A stretch of DNA of 64,000 bases from assembly GCA_001940645.1 (NCBI GenBank), contig MDVS01000025.1, forward strand, positions 1-64,000. The letters are read 5' to 3'. Position 1 is the stretch's first letter. The number at the start of each line of letters is the position of its first letter. This DNA comes from Candidatus Heimdallarchaeota archaeon LC_3 (lineage in GTDB: Archaea > Asgardarchaeota > Heimdallarchaeia > Hodarchaeales > LC-3). The translations under genes were made by a program, and so were the position numbers. Positions 44,572 to 53,177 of this stretch are shown here, piece after piece. The notes under the pieces are model-generated. The model did no database searches. It saw nothing but the letters and a program-made list of their open reading frames with translations, and was not told the origin of the DNA.

Positions 44572-45735
44572 TTATTTACTATCTTTCTTTTTCTCATCAT
44601 TCATTTTTTGACTAAATCCCGTAAGCACATCTTCACCCAATAGCTCCCCAAGTAGAATATGTGCGTTTTCTGTTAATGACTGGGTAATAATGCGTGATTT
44701 TTCTACATCATTCACATACCCCTCCATAAAATCCGTAAATTCCGTTATCTGAAGAAAAGTATTAATCAGTAACTCTATCATTTCACCTAGTAATCGGATG
44801 TTCTTTTCTTTTTGATACGTATCAGATCCAACATGTACATAACTGTTGGTAACATCATATAATTTTTCTATGTCTTCTCTAATTGGAGAAGTAAATTCAT
44901 CTAAACTACCCACTAATGATGGGTTTCTTCGTGGTGTTTTAAAATTTAGGTGATTAGAATGCTGAATTTTCACTTCTAATATTGAAGAAGCGTGTTCTCT
45001 ATCCATTTTTTTCCCTTTTGTCCATCCTTCAATAATTGTCCTGATGTTTCCTAGCGCAGCTTCCTGATTATCATAATGAAAATCGTGCAATAAACGTAGT
45101 AATTGGTTAGGAAACAATTTGAAGTGATAATAAAGTAAGGAATCATCTATGTTTTCTTTCTTCTCTTGTTTCAGATTTTTGTATACTCCTATGGCTAATA
45201 TTGGTTTCATGACGGCAAAAAAAGTTGACATCTTTTTTTCTGGTGTGGTTTTTAGTTTTTCAGTGGTTCGTCCTTTTGCATAATAACCCATATCAATAAT
45301 GATATTAAATAATCCTATTTGATCAATGACGAGGAACATGTCGTTGAAAAGTTTTAGGGATTCTTCTATCATATTCTCAAGGGAAAACTGTTTCGGTGAA
45401 GAATCAGGATCAGAATCAGTAGCAGTTGTTTTTCCAGCAAGCATGTCTTTTAGTTCCTGATTCATAGAAAGTAGTCCTTTAATGAGGTCTTTATTAGCGT
45501 CACTGTATGTACCTATTATCTCTTCTTCTCCTTCCTCTACAGTATTCAATCCTAATTCTTGCCTTTTCTCATCTGGTAGCGTGTTAATGAATTCATTAAT
45601 TTTGGTTAAGTTTTTTTGATCTTGTAAAATTGGTACCAGTTTTGCGGTCATGGTTTTAGTCAATAATGTCAGCATATCAAGGCTAATTTTCTCTAATCGT
45701 TCTTTTGTTTCTTCATCGATTTCCATATCGATCAC
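44572..45735 (-). CDS. Hypothetical helical protein, possibly HEPN/DUF5677-like
   Basis: A 387-residue protein. The frame starts with GTG 45735, but ATG 45726 (MEIDEETK) is preceded by GTGATC at ribosome-site distance and may be the real start. All-helical. The C-terminal half contains AALGNIRTIIEGW (R232) and LYDVTNSYVHVGSD (H301), an arrangement like the ALR..LE and S.YVHpS motifs of DUF5677/AbiV-type HEPN-fold proteins. It lies 165 bases after the stop of the exonuclease-helicase fusion and could be co-regulated with it. The assignment rests on motif reading. Confidence 0.5.
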   Translation of the reverse strand: MIDMEIDEETKERLEKISLDMLTLLTKTMTAKLVPILQDQKNLTKINEFINTLPDEKRQELGLNTVEEGEEEIIGTYSDANKDLIKGLLSMNQELKDMLAGKTTATDSDPDSSPKQFSLENMIEESLKLFNDMFLVIDQIGLFNIIIDMGYYAKGRTTEKLKTTPEKKMSTFFAVMKPILAIGVYKNLKQEKKENIDDSLLYYHFKLFPNQLLRLLHDFHYDNQEAALGNIRTIIEGWTKGKKMDREHASSILEVKIQHSNHLNFKTPRRNPSLVGSLDEFTSPIREDIEKLYDVTNSYVHVGSDTYQKEKNIRLLGEMIELLINTFLQITEFTDFMEGYVNDVEKSRIITQSLTENAHILLGELLGEDVLTGFSQKMNDEKKKDSK

Positions 45736-45899
45736 ATCTACTAATAATAACAGTTTAATGAACTATTATTTGGGAATTGATCAGTTTGATTCTTGTAGTC
45801 TGAAGTCTTGATAATTAAGATAATAGTTAAATTACAATTATTTAAATTCATTTTCCTCTACATTCATTATATCAGTTTAATAAACCAAATTGCCTTATT

Positions 45900-48800
45900 T
45901 CATTCATTTTTATTTTCTTTGCCCGTTTTCATAATTATTTTTTCAAAAAAATTCATTGTACTCTCTTTATCTAAATCAAGTTTTGGATTGTGACATTTCA
46001 AATCGAAGGTGCATTTAGGACATCCATGGGGATTAGGGCATTCACAAGATAAGATGATTTGTTGCATTCGCTCAAAAATATACTTGATTCTCTTCATTAT
46101 TGTCAGAATACTTCCATTTCCTCCCTCCGAGGCATCATATAATACTAACTTGTTTTTTAAGTCTGAGGCTTGTATAAAGAAATATTCTGATTGTAATCCT
46201 AATTTCATCTGGACTGCTGATCGTAATAAGTGACGTAACGTGTGTAAGACTTCTATTCGTATTTCATCTTGAAACGTTAATTCCAGAATAATTGTTCTGT
46301 GGATATAGGAATATTGGCTGAAATGAATTTTACTACTTGCTTTTGATCGTCCTTGTCTTGTCTCAGCGCCCTTTATGGTGTAGACGACCTTTCCTTTGCC
46401 AACCAGTATCTCAGTTTTTTCCAACCTGTTTAGAGAACTGGGTTCACTAATAAATTCGTAGGATTCCAGTCTTATCGGTCTTACAACTGTATAATCTTCC
46501 CTGACTATCCGCTCTACCCGAGCAATATAATGAGGTCGATTGAATCGTGTAGTCTTTTTGACTTCTAATATCTTAAATTTGTTTCCAGCAATATAACGCC
46601 TTGCTTGGGGGAAATATTCCCAGAACGCATAAGGGAACGACCTGGTAGCTATGGTCTTGTTATAATATTTTATTTCCATCGATCCTCCACTTGTCCTTAA
46701 AGAAAATACTGGAGCATTAGTTTTTCCATTTGTAGATCCATTAGACAAATTTTGCTCCTCTTTGTCTCTTCTCTCCTTTTTTTCTATTAATTCCAAAATA
46801 TCGTCATATTCTCTGAATTCATTATCTTCAAATGATTTCTCAAATTTTGCTAACCGTAAGTGTTCGAATATTATTCTCCGATTATTCGTCTCAAACGTTA
46901 TTGGTGTTACATCGGTAAGATATTCATTGGGATGTCTGATATAATATTCACTTACCACATCATTACATAACTCCAGTATCGCTAATGCTGGTCTATCTCT
47001 TCGACCTGCACGACCAATTCGTTGATAAAGATTATTAATAGGGACTAATGGCGTTATTACACCAGATATGTCTCCGACATCTATTCCCAATTCTAAAGAG
47101 CTGGTACAAACGACAGCTTTGATGAGACCATCTCGTAATTTCGTTTCAACATTTTGTCTGTGAGTCTTATCTAACCCTCCTCGATGAATCTCTACTTGTT
47201 TTCCTAATTCATCAGATAATGCTCTATAGGTATATTCAGTTGCTTGTTGAGAATTGCGAAATAATAACAACGTATGTCCATTATTTTTCGATGTGAGGTC
47301 TCGGACTAATCCTGAGACATTATAACTATTATCTTTATCAATACTGGGACTAATAAGGAGGATATCTAAAGCTGGACGTTTTGCTACATTATCTTTACAA
47401 TAAATAACAACGATATCTTCCCCTGTTAGTCGTCTGAAAAACTCTTTAGGGTTACCAACTGTCGCAGACGCACCAATAATCTGAAATTTACCAATAATAC
47501 GTCTTAATCGTTGTAATAACATGAAAAGATGCGTACCAAGAATGCCTGAATAAGTATGTACTTCATCAAATATTATTATTTCTACATCTCTTAACGCTTG
47601 TTGCCATTGTCTCTTGTATAAATTATAATGTAACCAATCAGGTGTAGTTAACAAAATATCTGGTGGTGATTCTTGAATTTTTTTTCGTTGATGAATTCCC
47701 ACATCACCATCAAGCTGTTTGACTGTTAATCCAAGTATCTCTGTCCATTTAGTTATTTTATGTAGTTGGTCATTGGATAATGCTTTGGTCGGATAAAACA
47801 GTATTGCTAGTATTTGGTCTTCTTGAGTCTTTGGATTTATTTTCTTATTATTTTCTTTTATTAAAATTATTCGTTGTAATACTGGAAGTAAGAAAGCTTC
47901 AGTTTTCCCATTACCTGTTGGAGCAGTAATGAGAACAGAGGATCCTTGAGATATCTGGTTAAAAGCATGGTACTGGTATTCATATAATGTTTCAATACCG
48001 GAATCAAGTAATTTTTTTCTGATTCGATAATTCATTTCTAAGGTGTCATAGGGCAAAGAAACTGGTTTTTGTTCATTGCTGTGTTTAAACATTCTAATAG
48101 AGGCTTTATTAGTTGAGATTAATTGTTGATAGATGTCTGGAGCAGGACGTAGCCCTAATTTGTAGATATATCCCTCATCGAAGTATTGAGAATAAAATCC
48201 CTCTTTATAAGAATAAATATCTCTATATTTCTCTGGTTTAAAGATGAATTGATACTTAAATCCATTATTTGTCTGATGACGATAAGGATGGGTCAATTCT
48301 TGTGGAAAAGCGAATTTGTTCCAATCTGTCTTCTGTATTACTTTGTCGTATTGTAGACATACTAAAGCTAACTGATTAATAAGACAAGCGCGATTATGCA
48401 AAAGGACTAATCTTCGATACAATTTTCTTTTCTTAATATCACCACCTGATTGAAATAATTTGTACCAGATAGGAATATTAGCTCCCTTCCCTGGATCATT
48501 ATCATGGGGCAGATACACTTCTTGGCGACGAGCACGATAACCATCTTTGAAAGGAGAACATTCTTGGAAAACAGTATTTTGAAAGAATCGTCCTTCAAAT
48601 TTTATGTTATAGACATATAACGGTGGCTTAACTAGTCCTTTGTGCAATTCTTTAATTAAAAGTTTGAAGGATTTGCTATTGAGGGAAGCATGATTAAATA
48701 ATATTCTGAATTGATTACCGAAGAGAAATCCAAAGGATATAATTTTTGCAGTTTTTGGATCAATTCCTGTTGTTTCAATATCAATAATTGTTCCATCGAT

Positions 48801-49400
48801 GATACTAACTGCACTTTCTCCCTCAAGACAGGTAGTAGCAGTAATACTATTGGAAATACGAAAAGTAGCAGTATGATTTATCACCAAGGCTAATTTGTTC
48901 AATAACATTAGTTCAATATAATCTAGTATCTGTCTACCAAAAATACTTCTTTGAGAGAATTGGTACGCCCATTGAGGACTATAAAATAAATTTGATTGAT
49001 GATGTCTGGAGGAGATATGTCCCCAAATATCCATATTTGTCTGGAAAGAATCAATGACTTCGATTTTTTCTTTATGTTTTTGAAATAAATCACCAGTCTG
49101 ATCTTGTGATGATAATATATCATATTCAGGCTGAAACATATAAATAGGTAGTGAAAGTTTGTCTATATTAGTATCAAACCAACTGGTAAATTCGTTTCTT
49201 GTCGTCTCACCATTTTTTGATAAATAAAGTGACATTCTCGATTGTCTAATAATACCAAATCCGAGAAGAATATCAGAATCATCAGCTAATGGTAATAATT
49301 CAATAACTGTTCCTTCAAGAGAGACTTTGAGATCAATAACTTTAGTTATTACCATATCAGCAAGAGATCTCCGAGAAACAGAATGATTAATAGCAGTCAT
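45900..49400 (-). CDS. Exonuclease-helicase fusion (MrfB-like plus MrfA-like)
   Basis: An 1166-residue protein. Residues of about 200-350 form an RNase H-fold exonuclease-like domain: TIIDIETTGID (D207, E209), YVYNIKFEGRFF (E269 where Asp is usual) and LLHNRACLINQLAL (335-346) where the last catalytic Asp seems missing. From about 450 comes an Hrq1/MrfA-type helicase: APTGNGKT (493-500), FDEVH, SATVG, CTSSLELGIDV, QRIGRAGRR. The end is a DUF1998-type module with ILVYDASEGGNGS-like block and four-cysteine CECPNPHGCPKC. In bacteria MrfA (helicase) and MrfB (exonuclease) are separate proteins acting together in mitomycin-lesion repair; here both are in one chain. The exonuclease may be partly degenerate. 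Own TATA box just upstream. Confidence 0.85.
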   Translation of the reverse strand: MTAINHSVSRRSLADMVITKVIDLKVSLEGTVIELLPLADDSDILLGFGIIRQSRMSLYLSKNGETTRNEFTSWFDTNIDKLSLPIYMFQPEYDILSSQDQTGDLFQKHKEKIEVIDSFQTNMDIWGHISSRHHQSNLFYSPQWAYQFSQRSIFGRQILDYIELMLLNKLALVINHTATFRISNSITATTCLEGESAVSIIDGTIIDIETTGIDPKTAKIISFGFLFGNQFRILFNHASLNSKSFKLLIKELHKGLVKPPLYVYNIKFEGRFFQNTVFQECSPFKDGYRARRQEVYLPHDNDPGKGANIPIWYKLFQSGGDIKKRKLYRRLVLLHNRACLINQLALVCLQYDKVIQKTDWNKFAFPQELTHPYRHQTNNGFKYQFIFKPEKYRDIYSYKEGFYSQYFDEGYIYKLGLRPAPDIYQQLISTNKASIRMFKHSNEQKPVSLPYDTLEMNYRIRKKLLDSGIETLYEYQYHAFNQISQGSSVLITAPTGNGKTEAFLLPVLQRIILIKENNKKINPKTQEDQILAILFYPTKALSNDQLHKITKWTEILGLTVKQLDGDVGIHQRKKIQESPPDILLTTPDWLHYNLYKRQWQQALRDVEIIIFDEVHTYSGILGTHLFMLLQRLRRIIGKFQIIGASATVGNPKEFFRRLTGEDIVVIYCKDNVAKRPALDILLISPSIDKDNSYNVSGLVRDLTSKNNGHTLLLFRNSQQATEYTYRALSDELGKQVEIHRGGLDKTHRQNVETKLRDGLIKAVVCTSSLELGIDVGDISGVITPLVPINNLYQRIGRAGRRDRPALAILELCNDVVSEYYIRHPNEYLTDVTPITFETNNRRIIFEHLRLAKFEKSFEDNEFREYDDILELIEKKERRDKEEQNLSNGSTNGKTNAPVFSLRTSGGSMEIKYYNKTIATRSFPYAFWEYFPQARRYIAGNKFKILEVKKTTRFNRPHYIARVERIVREDYTVVRPIRLESYEFISEPSSLNRLEKTEILVGKGKVVYTIKGAETRQGRSKASSKIHFSQYSYIHRTIILELTFQDEIRIEVLHTLRHLLRSAVQMKLGLQSEYFFIQASDLKNKLVLYDASEGGNGSILTIMKRIKYIFERMQQIILSCECPNPHGCPKCTFDLKCHNPKLDLDKESTMNFFEKIIMKTGKENKNE

Positions 49401-49427
49401 AGTAAGTTCGGAAGTATTACAACCTCT

Positions 49428-49443
49428 TCTTTAAATATCAAAT
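49428..49443 (-). promoter_or_regulatory. TATA promoter of the exonuclease-helicase gene
   Basis: The minus strand reads ttgatatttaaaga, 30-40 bases from the start codon at 49400. It is one of a back-to-back pair with the plus-strand element at 49486. Confidence 0.65.
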
Positions 49444-49485
49444 GACAAGATTAAGGAAAAAATCTTTAGTCAGAATTCGATTCTT

Positions 49486-49503
49486 CTTTTTTGATATTTA
49501 AAC
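49486..49503 (+). promoter_or_regulatory. TATA promoter for the plus-strand pair at 49533
   Basis: cttttttgatatttaaac is identical in core to the promoter of the acyl-CoA reductase operon. Its centre is about 37 bases before the TTG at 49533, which supports that small gene as the first one of the transcript. Confidence 0.7.
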
Positions 49504-49532
49504 ACCAATTTCATAATAGATTGGTATTAAAA

Positions 49533-49634
49533 TTGTCTTTGCTAAATAGAAGAATTTTTCTTATTTTGATCATTTTAACTTCTAGTATTATTTTTCTCAC
49601 TACCTATGCTGAAGAAACTATTCTGGAGCAATGA
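49533..49634 (+). CDS. 33-residue hydrophobic peptide
   Basis: TTG 49533 to TGA 49634 gives MSLLNRRIFLILIILTSSII then FLTTYAEETILEQ, a signal-peptide or single membrane helix with a short acidic end. It lies directly behind a strong TATA box and ends 3 bases before the next ATG, so it probably is translated. Function unknown. Confidence 0.5.
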   Translation: MSLLNRRIFLILIILTSSIIFLTTYAEETILEQ

Positions 49635-49637
49635 TAT

Positions 49638-50318
49638 ATGGCTGATTTACTAGTCGAAGCATCAAATTTCTTATCAGGATTATACAATGGATTCATGACC
49701 GAATTACTCGGTGATCTCATAACGGGACTTTTTACTATTATTTTTCTTAAAATCATTATTGAGATTGTCTTTAGTATTTTTCCTTTCCTCAGACGAATAG
49801 CCAATACTATTTTTATGCCTTTTACTATTCTTCATCAATGGTCTCATATTCATAAAGCTAAACAAATTAATAATAAAGCAGTAATGAAACGGATAGCGTT
49901 AGTGGATTCCGAAGCTATTTCTGGACATGAAAGGTTTCTTCAATCTAAAATCTTTGTCCGACCAACATTTAGAATGGGTATTGGTGATAAAGAAAACACA
50001 GGAATCATCATATTACCTTCAGAAGAACTAACCTTGAAAGAAACAATGGGATTAATTTATGCACCATCTAAATACGGATTTGTATTCACGGGAATACTCA
50101 TTTTTCTAGCACCATTAGTCCAAGCGAATCAAATATTCGGATTAGTGCATTTGTATTTCTTATTTGGATCATTATTATTTCTTTTTCCTTCACAGGAAGA
50201 TTATCGGTTCCTTATTAATACTTTAATGACGAGTTCTACCGTCTCCCCAATGTATTTGAAAATCTCATCATTCTTTTCTTTCCTCAACCAGAACTACTCG
50301 GCTGAAAAAAATAATTAA
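49638..50318 (+). CDS. Membrane protein with HxxxH motif
   Basis: A 226-residue membrane protein: one hydrophobic helix at about 24-50 and a hydrophobic pair at about 148-190. Just after the first helix lies FTILHQWSHIHKAK, where H-Q-W-S-H resembles the HExxH motif of membrane metalloproteases but with Gln in place of the catalytic Glu, so activity is doubtful. The loop (about 75-140) is beta-rich and would be on the cytoplasmic or lumen side. It follows the 33-residue peptide by 3 bases. Family not recognised. Confidence 0.6.
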   Translation: MADLLVEASNFLSGLYNGFMTELLGDLITGLFTIIFLKIIIEIVFSIFPFLRRIANTIFMPFTILHQWSHIHKAKQINNKAVMKRIALVDSEAISGHERFLQSKIFVRPTFRMGIGDKENTGIIILPSEELTLKETMGLIYAPSKYGFVFTGILIFLAPLVQANQIFGLVHLYFLFGSLLFLFPSQEDYRFLINTLMTSSTVSPMYLKISSFFSFLNQNYSAEKNN

Positions 50319-50662
50319 CTATACTTTTAATTATCCCTTCTTTTGTTAAAAGTTGTTGGTAATTCTTAATGATTGAATATATTTTCAATATCTATCGTTT
50401 TTAGAAAATTTTCTTGTTTAATTGTTTTTTGTGTAAAAAATATGATTTTGCAACAAAAATTTGTTTAAAATGCGATTTACCATTAGAATAATTTGAATGA
50501 GAAGAAACAGAGCATTTATTAGGTATATTATTAATTTCTTTACAAATTTTGATTTTTAACATTTAATTTAAAGTTTTTGTTATCTATTTATATATAGCAT
50601 TAGAAAGAAAAGCAATTTAATCCAGTATGGAATTTAATTCTTATTTAAGGTATTAAAAGTGA
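50319..50662. other. Intergenic AT-rich region
   Basis: About 340 very AT-rich bases before the first signalling gene. tatttatatatagc at about 50584-50597 is a TATA candidate for the kinase at 50663. No gene seen. Confidence 0.45.
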
Positions 50663-51406
50663 GTGGAGAAAGTGACTAATTCTAAGAATATTAATAAAAA
50701 GGGACAATACTCAAACGATACACACTCGAACAACTCAAATGTTGACCCGTTAAAAATTAAAGGTTTACTAATTGATATTCTAAATCATGATCTTTGTAAT
50801 ACATTAATAATTGTCAACGGCTATACGCGCCTCCTTAAAAAAGAAACAAAAATTAATGGAGGAGAACCATTGTTAGAAAAGATTAGTCAAAATATTATTA
50901 ATTCAAAAGCAATCCTAGAAAATATTATTGAGTTTATTAAATGCACAGATTTTGTTAATTTAGAATTAACAGAATTAGATTTGCATAAGATAATTTATTC
51001 TGCTCTGAAATCCAGTAATTTATCCAATGAGCACATAATGGTAGAAAATCGAACTCATTCCCAAATCTTGGTCAAAGGTAATAAAATATTGGAGAATGTG
51101 TTCATAAATATATTTAACAATGTCGTAAAACACGCAAATGAAGGGAAAAAAATAATCATTGAGAGTTTAACTTCAGGAAACAAACAGCACATAAAAATAA
51201 AAGATTTTGGTCCAGGAATAGAAAAATACATTCTCGAAAACATATTTGATAGAAATAATCATGGTAAACACTTCGGTCTCTCTATTAGTAGGCGAATCAT
51301 AGAGTTACATAATGGAAAAATGTGGATAGATAATAACCCAGACGGAGGAACAATAGTAAATATTGTTTTACCAACTGGGTCAGATAAGGAAAGGTGGAAA
51401 GGGTGA
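50663..51406 (+). CDS. Short soluble histidine kinase
   Basis: A 247-residue kinase without input domain. HisKA: DILNHDLCNTLIIVNGYTRLL with H42 as phosphorylation site. HATPase: N-box NVFINIFNNVVKHAN, G1 DFGPGIEKY, G2-like HGKHFGLSISRRIIELHNG, final strand GGTIVNIVLP. Start GTG. No membrane segment or sensor, so it probably depends on a partner or on other kinases. It opens a series of two-component genes running to 58.7 kb. The G2 box has GKHFGL instead of GxGxGL, a mild change. Confidence 0.8.
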   Translation: MEKVTNSKNINKKGQYSNDTHSNNSNVDPLKIKGLLIDILNHDLCNTLIIVNGYTRLLKKETKINGGEPLLEKISQNIINSKAILENIIEFIKCTDFVNLELTELDLHKIIYSALKSSNLSNEHIMVENRTHSQILVKGNKILENVFINIFNNVVKHANEGKKIIIESLTSGNKQHIKIKDFGPGIEKYILENIFDRNNHGKHFGLSISRRIIELHNGKMWIDNNPDGGTIVNIVLPTGSDKERWKG

Positions 51407-51617
51407 TAGGAGTAAAAAAATCATTGCTGAACTTTTTCATTTTCGAGAAAGGACATAACTAGAAGTTGGAATATAAAATAATTTTGTCGGAAGTTGACGC
51501 ATTTACCCTCAGTTTCATCTTTCATTTTTTAAAATAGTCTACTTAAGAAATATTTATATAAAAATTTGCATATTTTAGGTTAGAATAATCAATATTGAAT
51601 TTGATTATAATTTCAAG

Positions 51618-51698
51618 ATGAATTACAGGTTGATTGTTTTTTACGAGGCTGCTGCTGCGGCAGACATATTTCTCAAAATGTTTGTTTTTCCTATTTGA
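51618..51698 (+). CDS. 26-residue leader peptide overlapping a receiver gene
   Basis: ATG 51618 to TGA 51698 reads MNYRLIVFYEAAAAADIFLK plus a hydrophobic end. Its stop overlaps the TTG start of the REC-PAS gene in TTGA. It explains the GC-rich run gctgctgctgcggcag at 51651-51666, which is five alanine codons. A TATA box (tatttatataaa near 51550) lies about 65 bases upstream. A translated leader affecting expression of the regulator is inference. Confidence 0.4.
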   Translation: MNYRLIVFYEAAAAADIFLKMFVFPI

Positions 51699-52570
51699 AA
51701 TGTGTAGAAGCGCTATATGAGAGTGAGGATGTGTGGAAGAACCATTGTAACGTCTTGTATCGTGATGTACTAAAGATAAATAGTATAATTCGGATCTTAC
51801 ATATAGATGATGATGAAGATTTTTTAAAAATCACAAAAAAAATGTTAGAAAAAAAGAGTGGTAATTTATTTCAAGTTTATTCTATAACCAATCCATTAAA
51901 TGTTGATTCATTACTTAAAGAAACACATTTTGATATTATTCTCTCTGATTATGCGATGCCGGAGATGGATGGACTCTCCCTTTTTAAAAATATACGCCAA
52001 TACTCAGATATACCCTTCATTGTATTTACAGGTATAGACCGAGAGGAAATAACCCTTCAAGCTCTAAATTTAGGTGTTAATAACTATTTACTAAAATCGC
52101 AAATCATAATAACTCAATTTTTCTATCTAATACGTATAATTAAAGATATAATAAAATTTCATCAAACAGAAATATTATTAGAAGAAATTTCAAATCATTT
52201 TGAACAAATTTTTAATGTTTCTAATCCAATACGCATTATCGATAAAAATTGTAATATAATAGAGGTTAATAATGCTTATTGTTCACTTTTTAAAGTTAAA
52301 AAGGAATATATCCTTGGTAAAAAGTGTTTTCAGATTCCTTATCCTAGAAGATGTCAATTTAAATGCCCAATAAATGTAGATCATAAAAAAAAGAATCCTG
52401 AATCCGAGTATGAAGTAATTACTCCAAAAATGGAATCTATTTCTAGCCAAATGAAGGTCACATCTCTTTATAATTCGTTAGGAGAAGCTGTTGGATGTAT
52501 TGAGAGTTTTTATAATACTTCCGATCATAAAGAGACAAAACTTATTGCAGATAGAAGTGAACAAACTTAG
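51695..52570 (+). CDS. Receiver-PAS protein
   Basis: A 291-residue protein. Residues of about 33-150 are a CheY-like receiver: ILHIDDDEDF (acid pocket), D85 in IILSDYAMPEMDG (phospho-acceptor), T/S in IVFTG, K in YLLKSQ. Residues of about 170-280 are a PAS domain with the cysteine-rich loop KKCFQIPYPRRCQFKCPI, a type that can hold a metal or respond to redox. No DNA-binding output and no kinase domain, so it probably relays signals by protein contacts. TTG start at 51695 is coupled to the 26-codon leader. Probable target of the neighbouring kinases. Confidence 0.75.
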   Translation: MKCVEALYESEDVWKNHCNVLYRDVLKINSIIRILHIDDDEDFLKITKKMLEKKSGNLFQVYSITNPLNVDSLLKETHFDIILSDYAMPEMDGLSLFKNIRQYSDIPFIVFTGIDREEITLQALNLGVNNYLLKSQIIITQFFYLIRIIKDIIKFHQTEILLEEISNHFEQIFNVSNPIRIIDKNCNIIEVNNAYCSLFKVKKEYILGKKCFQIPYPRRCQFKCPINVDHKKKNPESEYEVITPKMESISSQMKVTSLYNSLGEAVGCIESFYNTSDHKETKLIADRSEQT

Positions 52571-53177
52571 GACCGTGAAGTGATATATTAAGATAGTAAA
52601 ACTTATTTAGGCTAATTTGCCAAATTTATCTGAAATTTTCTTTAATATCTGGCTTTGGTTACTTTTTTCTTTAAAGAATATCAGAATAACTTATCTGTTA
52701 ATGACATAACCAACCAAAGATGAATATTATGGTAGATTTAACAATATTACCTGATATACTGACTGAAACTCCCTATCTTGAAAAATTCTTGAGCTTTTCC
52801 ACTCATGTCCTTAATTAATCTATAGTTAAACATTCTAAGGATTTTTGGACAATTCAAGGAATATTAATGAATTTCAGATTCAATTCACTACCTTAAATAG
52901 TGAATATTGGCAGTATTAACTTCTTTAAACAAAAAATTAGTTTAAATTTATTTTATTTCTTTTTTCGTAAGATAATTCCTTGTGTAACTTGTTTTAATGA
53001 CTTTTTCTTTCTTTGGATGTCTTATTAACTCAGCCAAGTTTTCTAGTCTTAAATTTATTGTTAAATATTTTTCTTTATTTCTGATTTCAGATAATTGTCT
53101 GTTTTTCGCTATAATTGATACTGCTGAACCTTGAAAAGGACATTCAAAAGGAGTATGAAACAATTACAGGCTGAAGA
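52571..53177. other. Intergenic region between convergent genes
   Basis: About 600 bases between the REC-PAS gene and the end of the TPR gene. A minus-strand 71-codon frame (52948-53163, TTG start, no ribosome site) and a 29-codon plus-strand frame at 52729 are present without further support. AT-rich; no RNA gene or repeat seen. Confidence 0.4.

Noticed and set aside
49638..50318. Active membrane metalloprotease from HQWSH
   Set aside because: The Glu of HExxH is Gln and no third ligand motif is visible, so only a membrane protein is reported.
52948..53163. 71-codon minus-strand frame after the TPR gene
   Set aside because: TTG start without ribosome site and no recognisable fold; could be real because it follows the TPR gene by 14 bases, but support is too weak.
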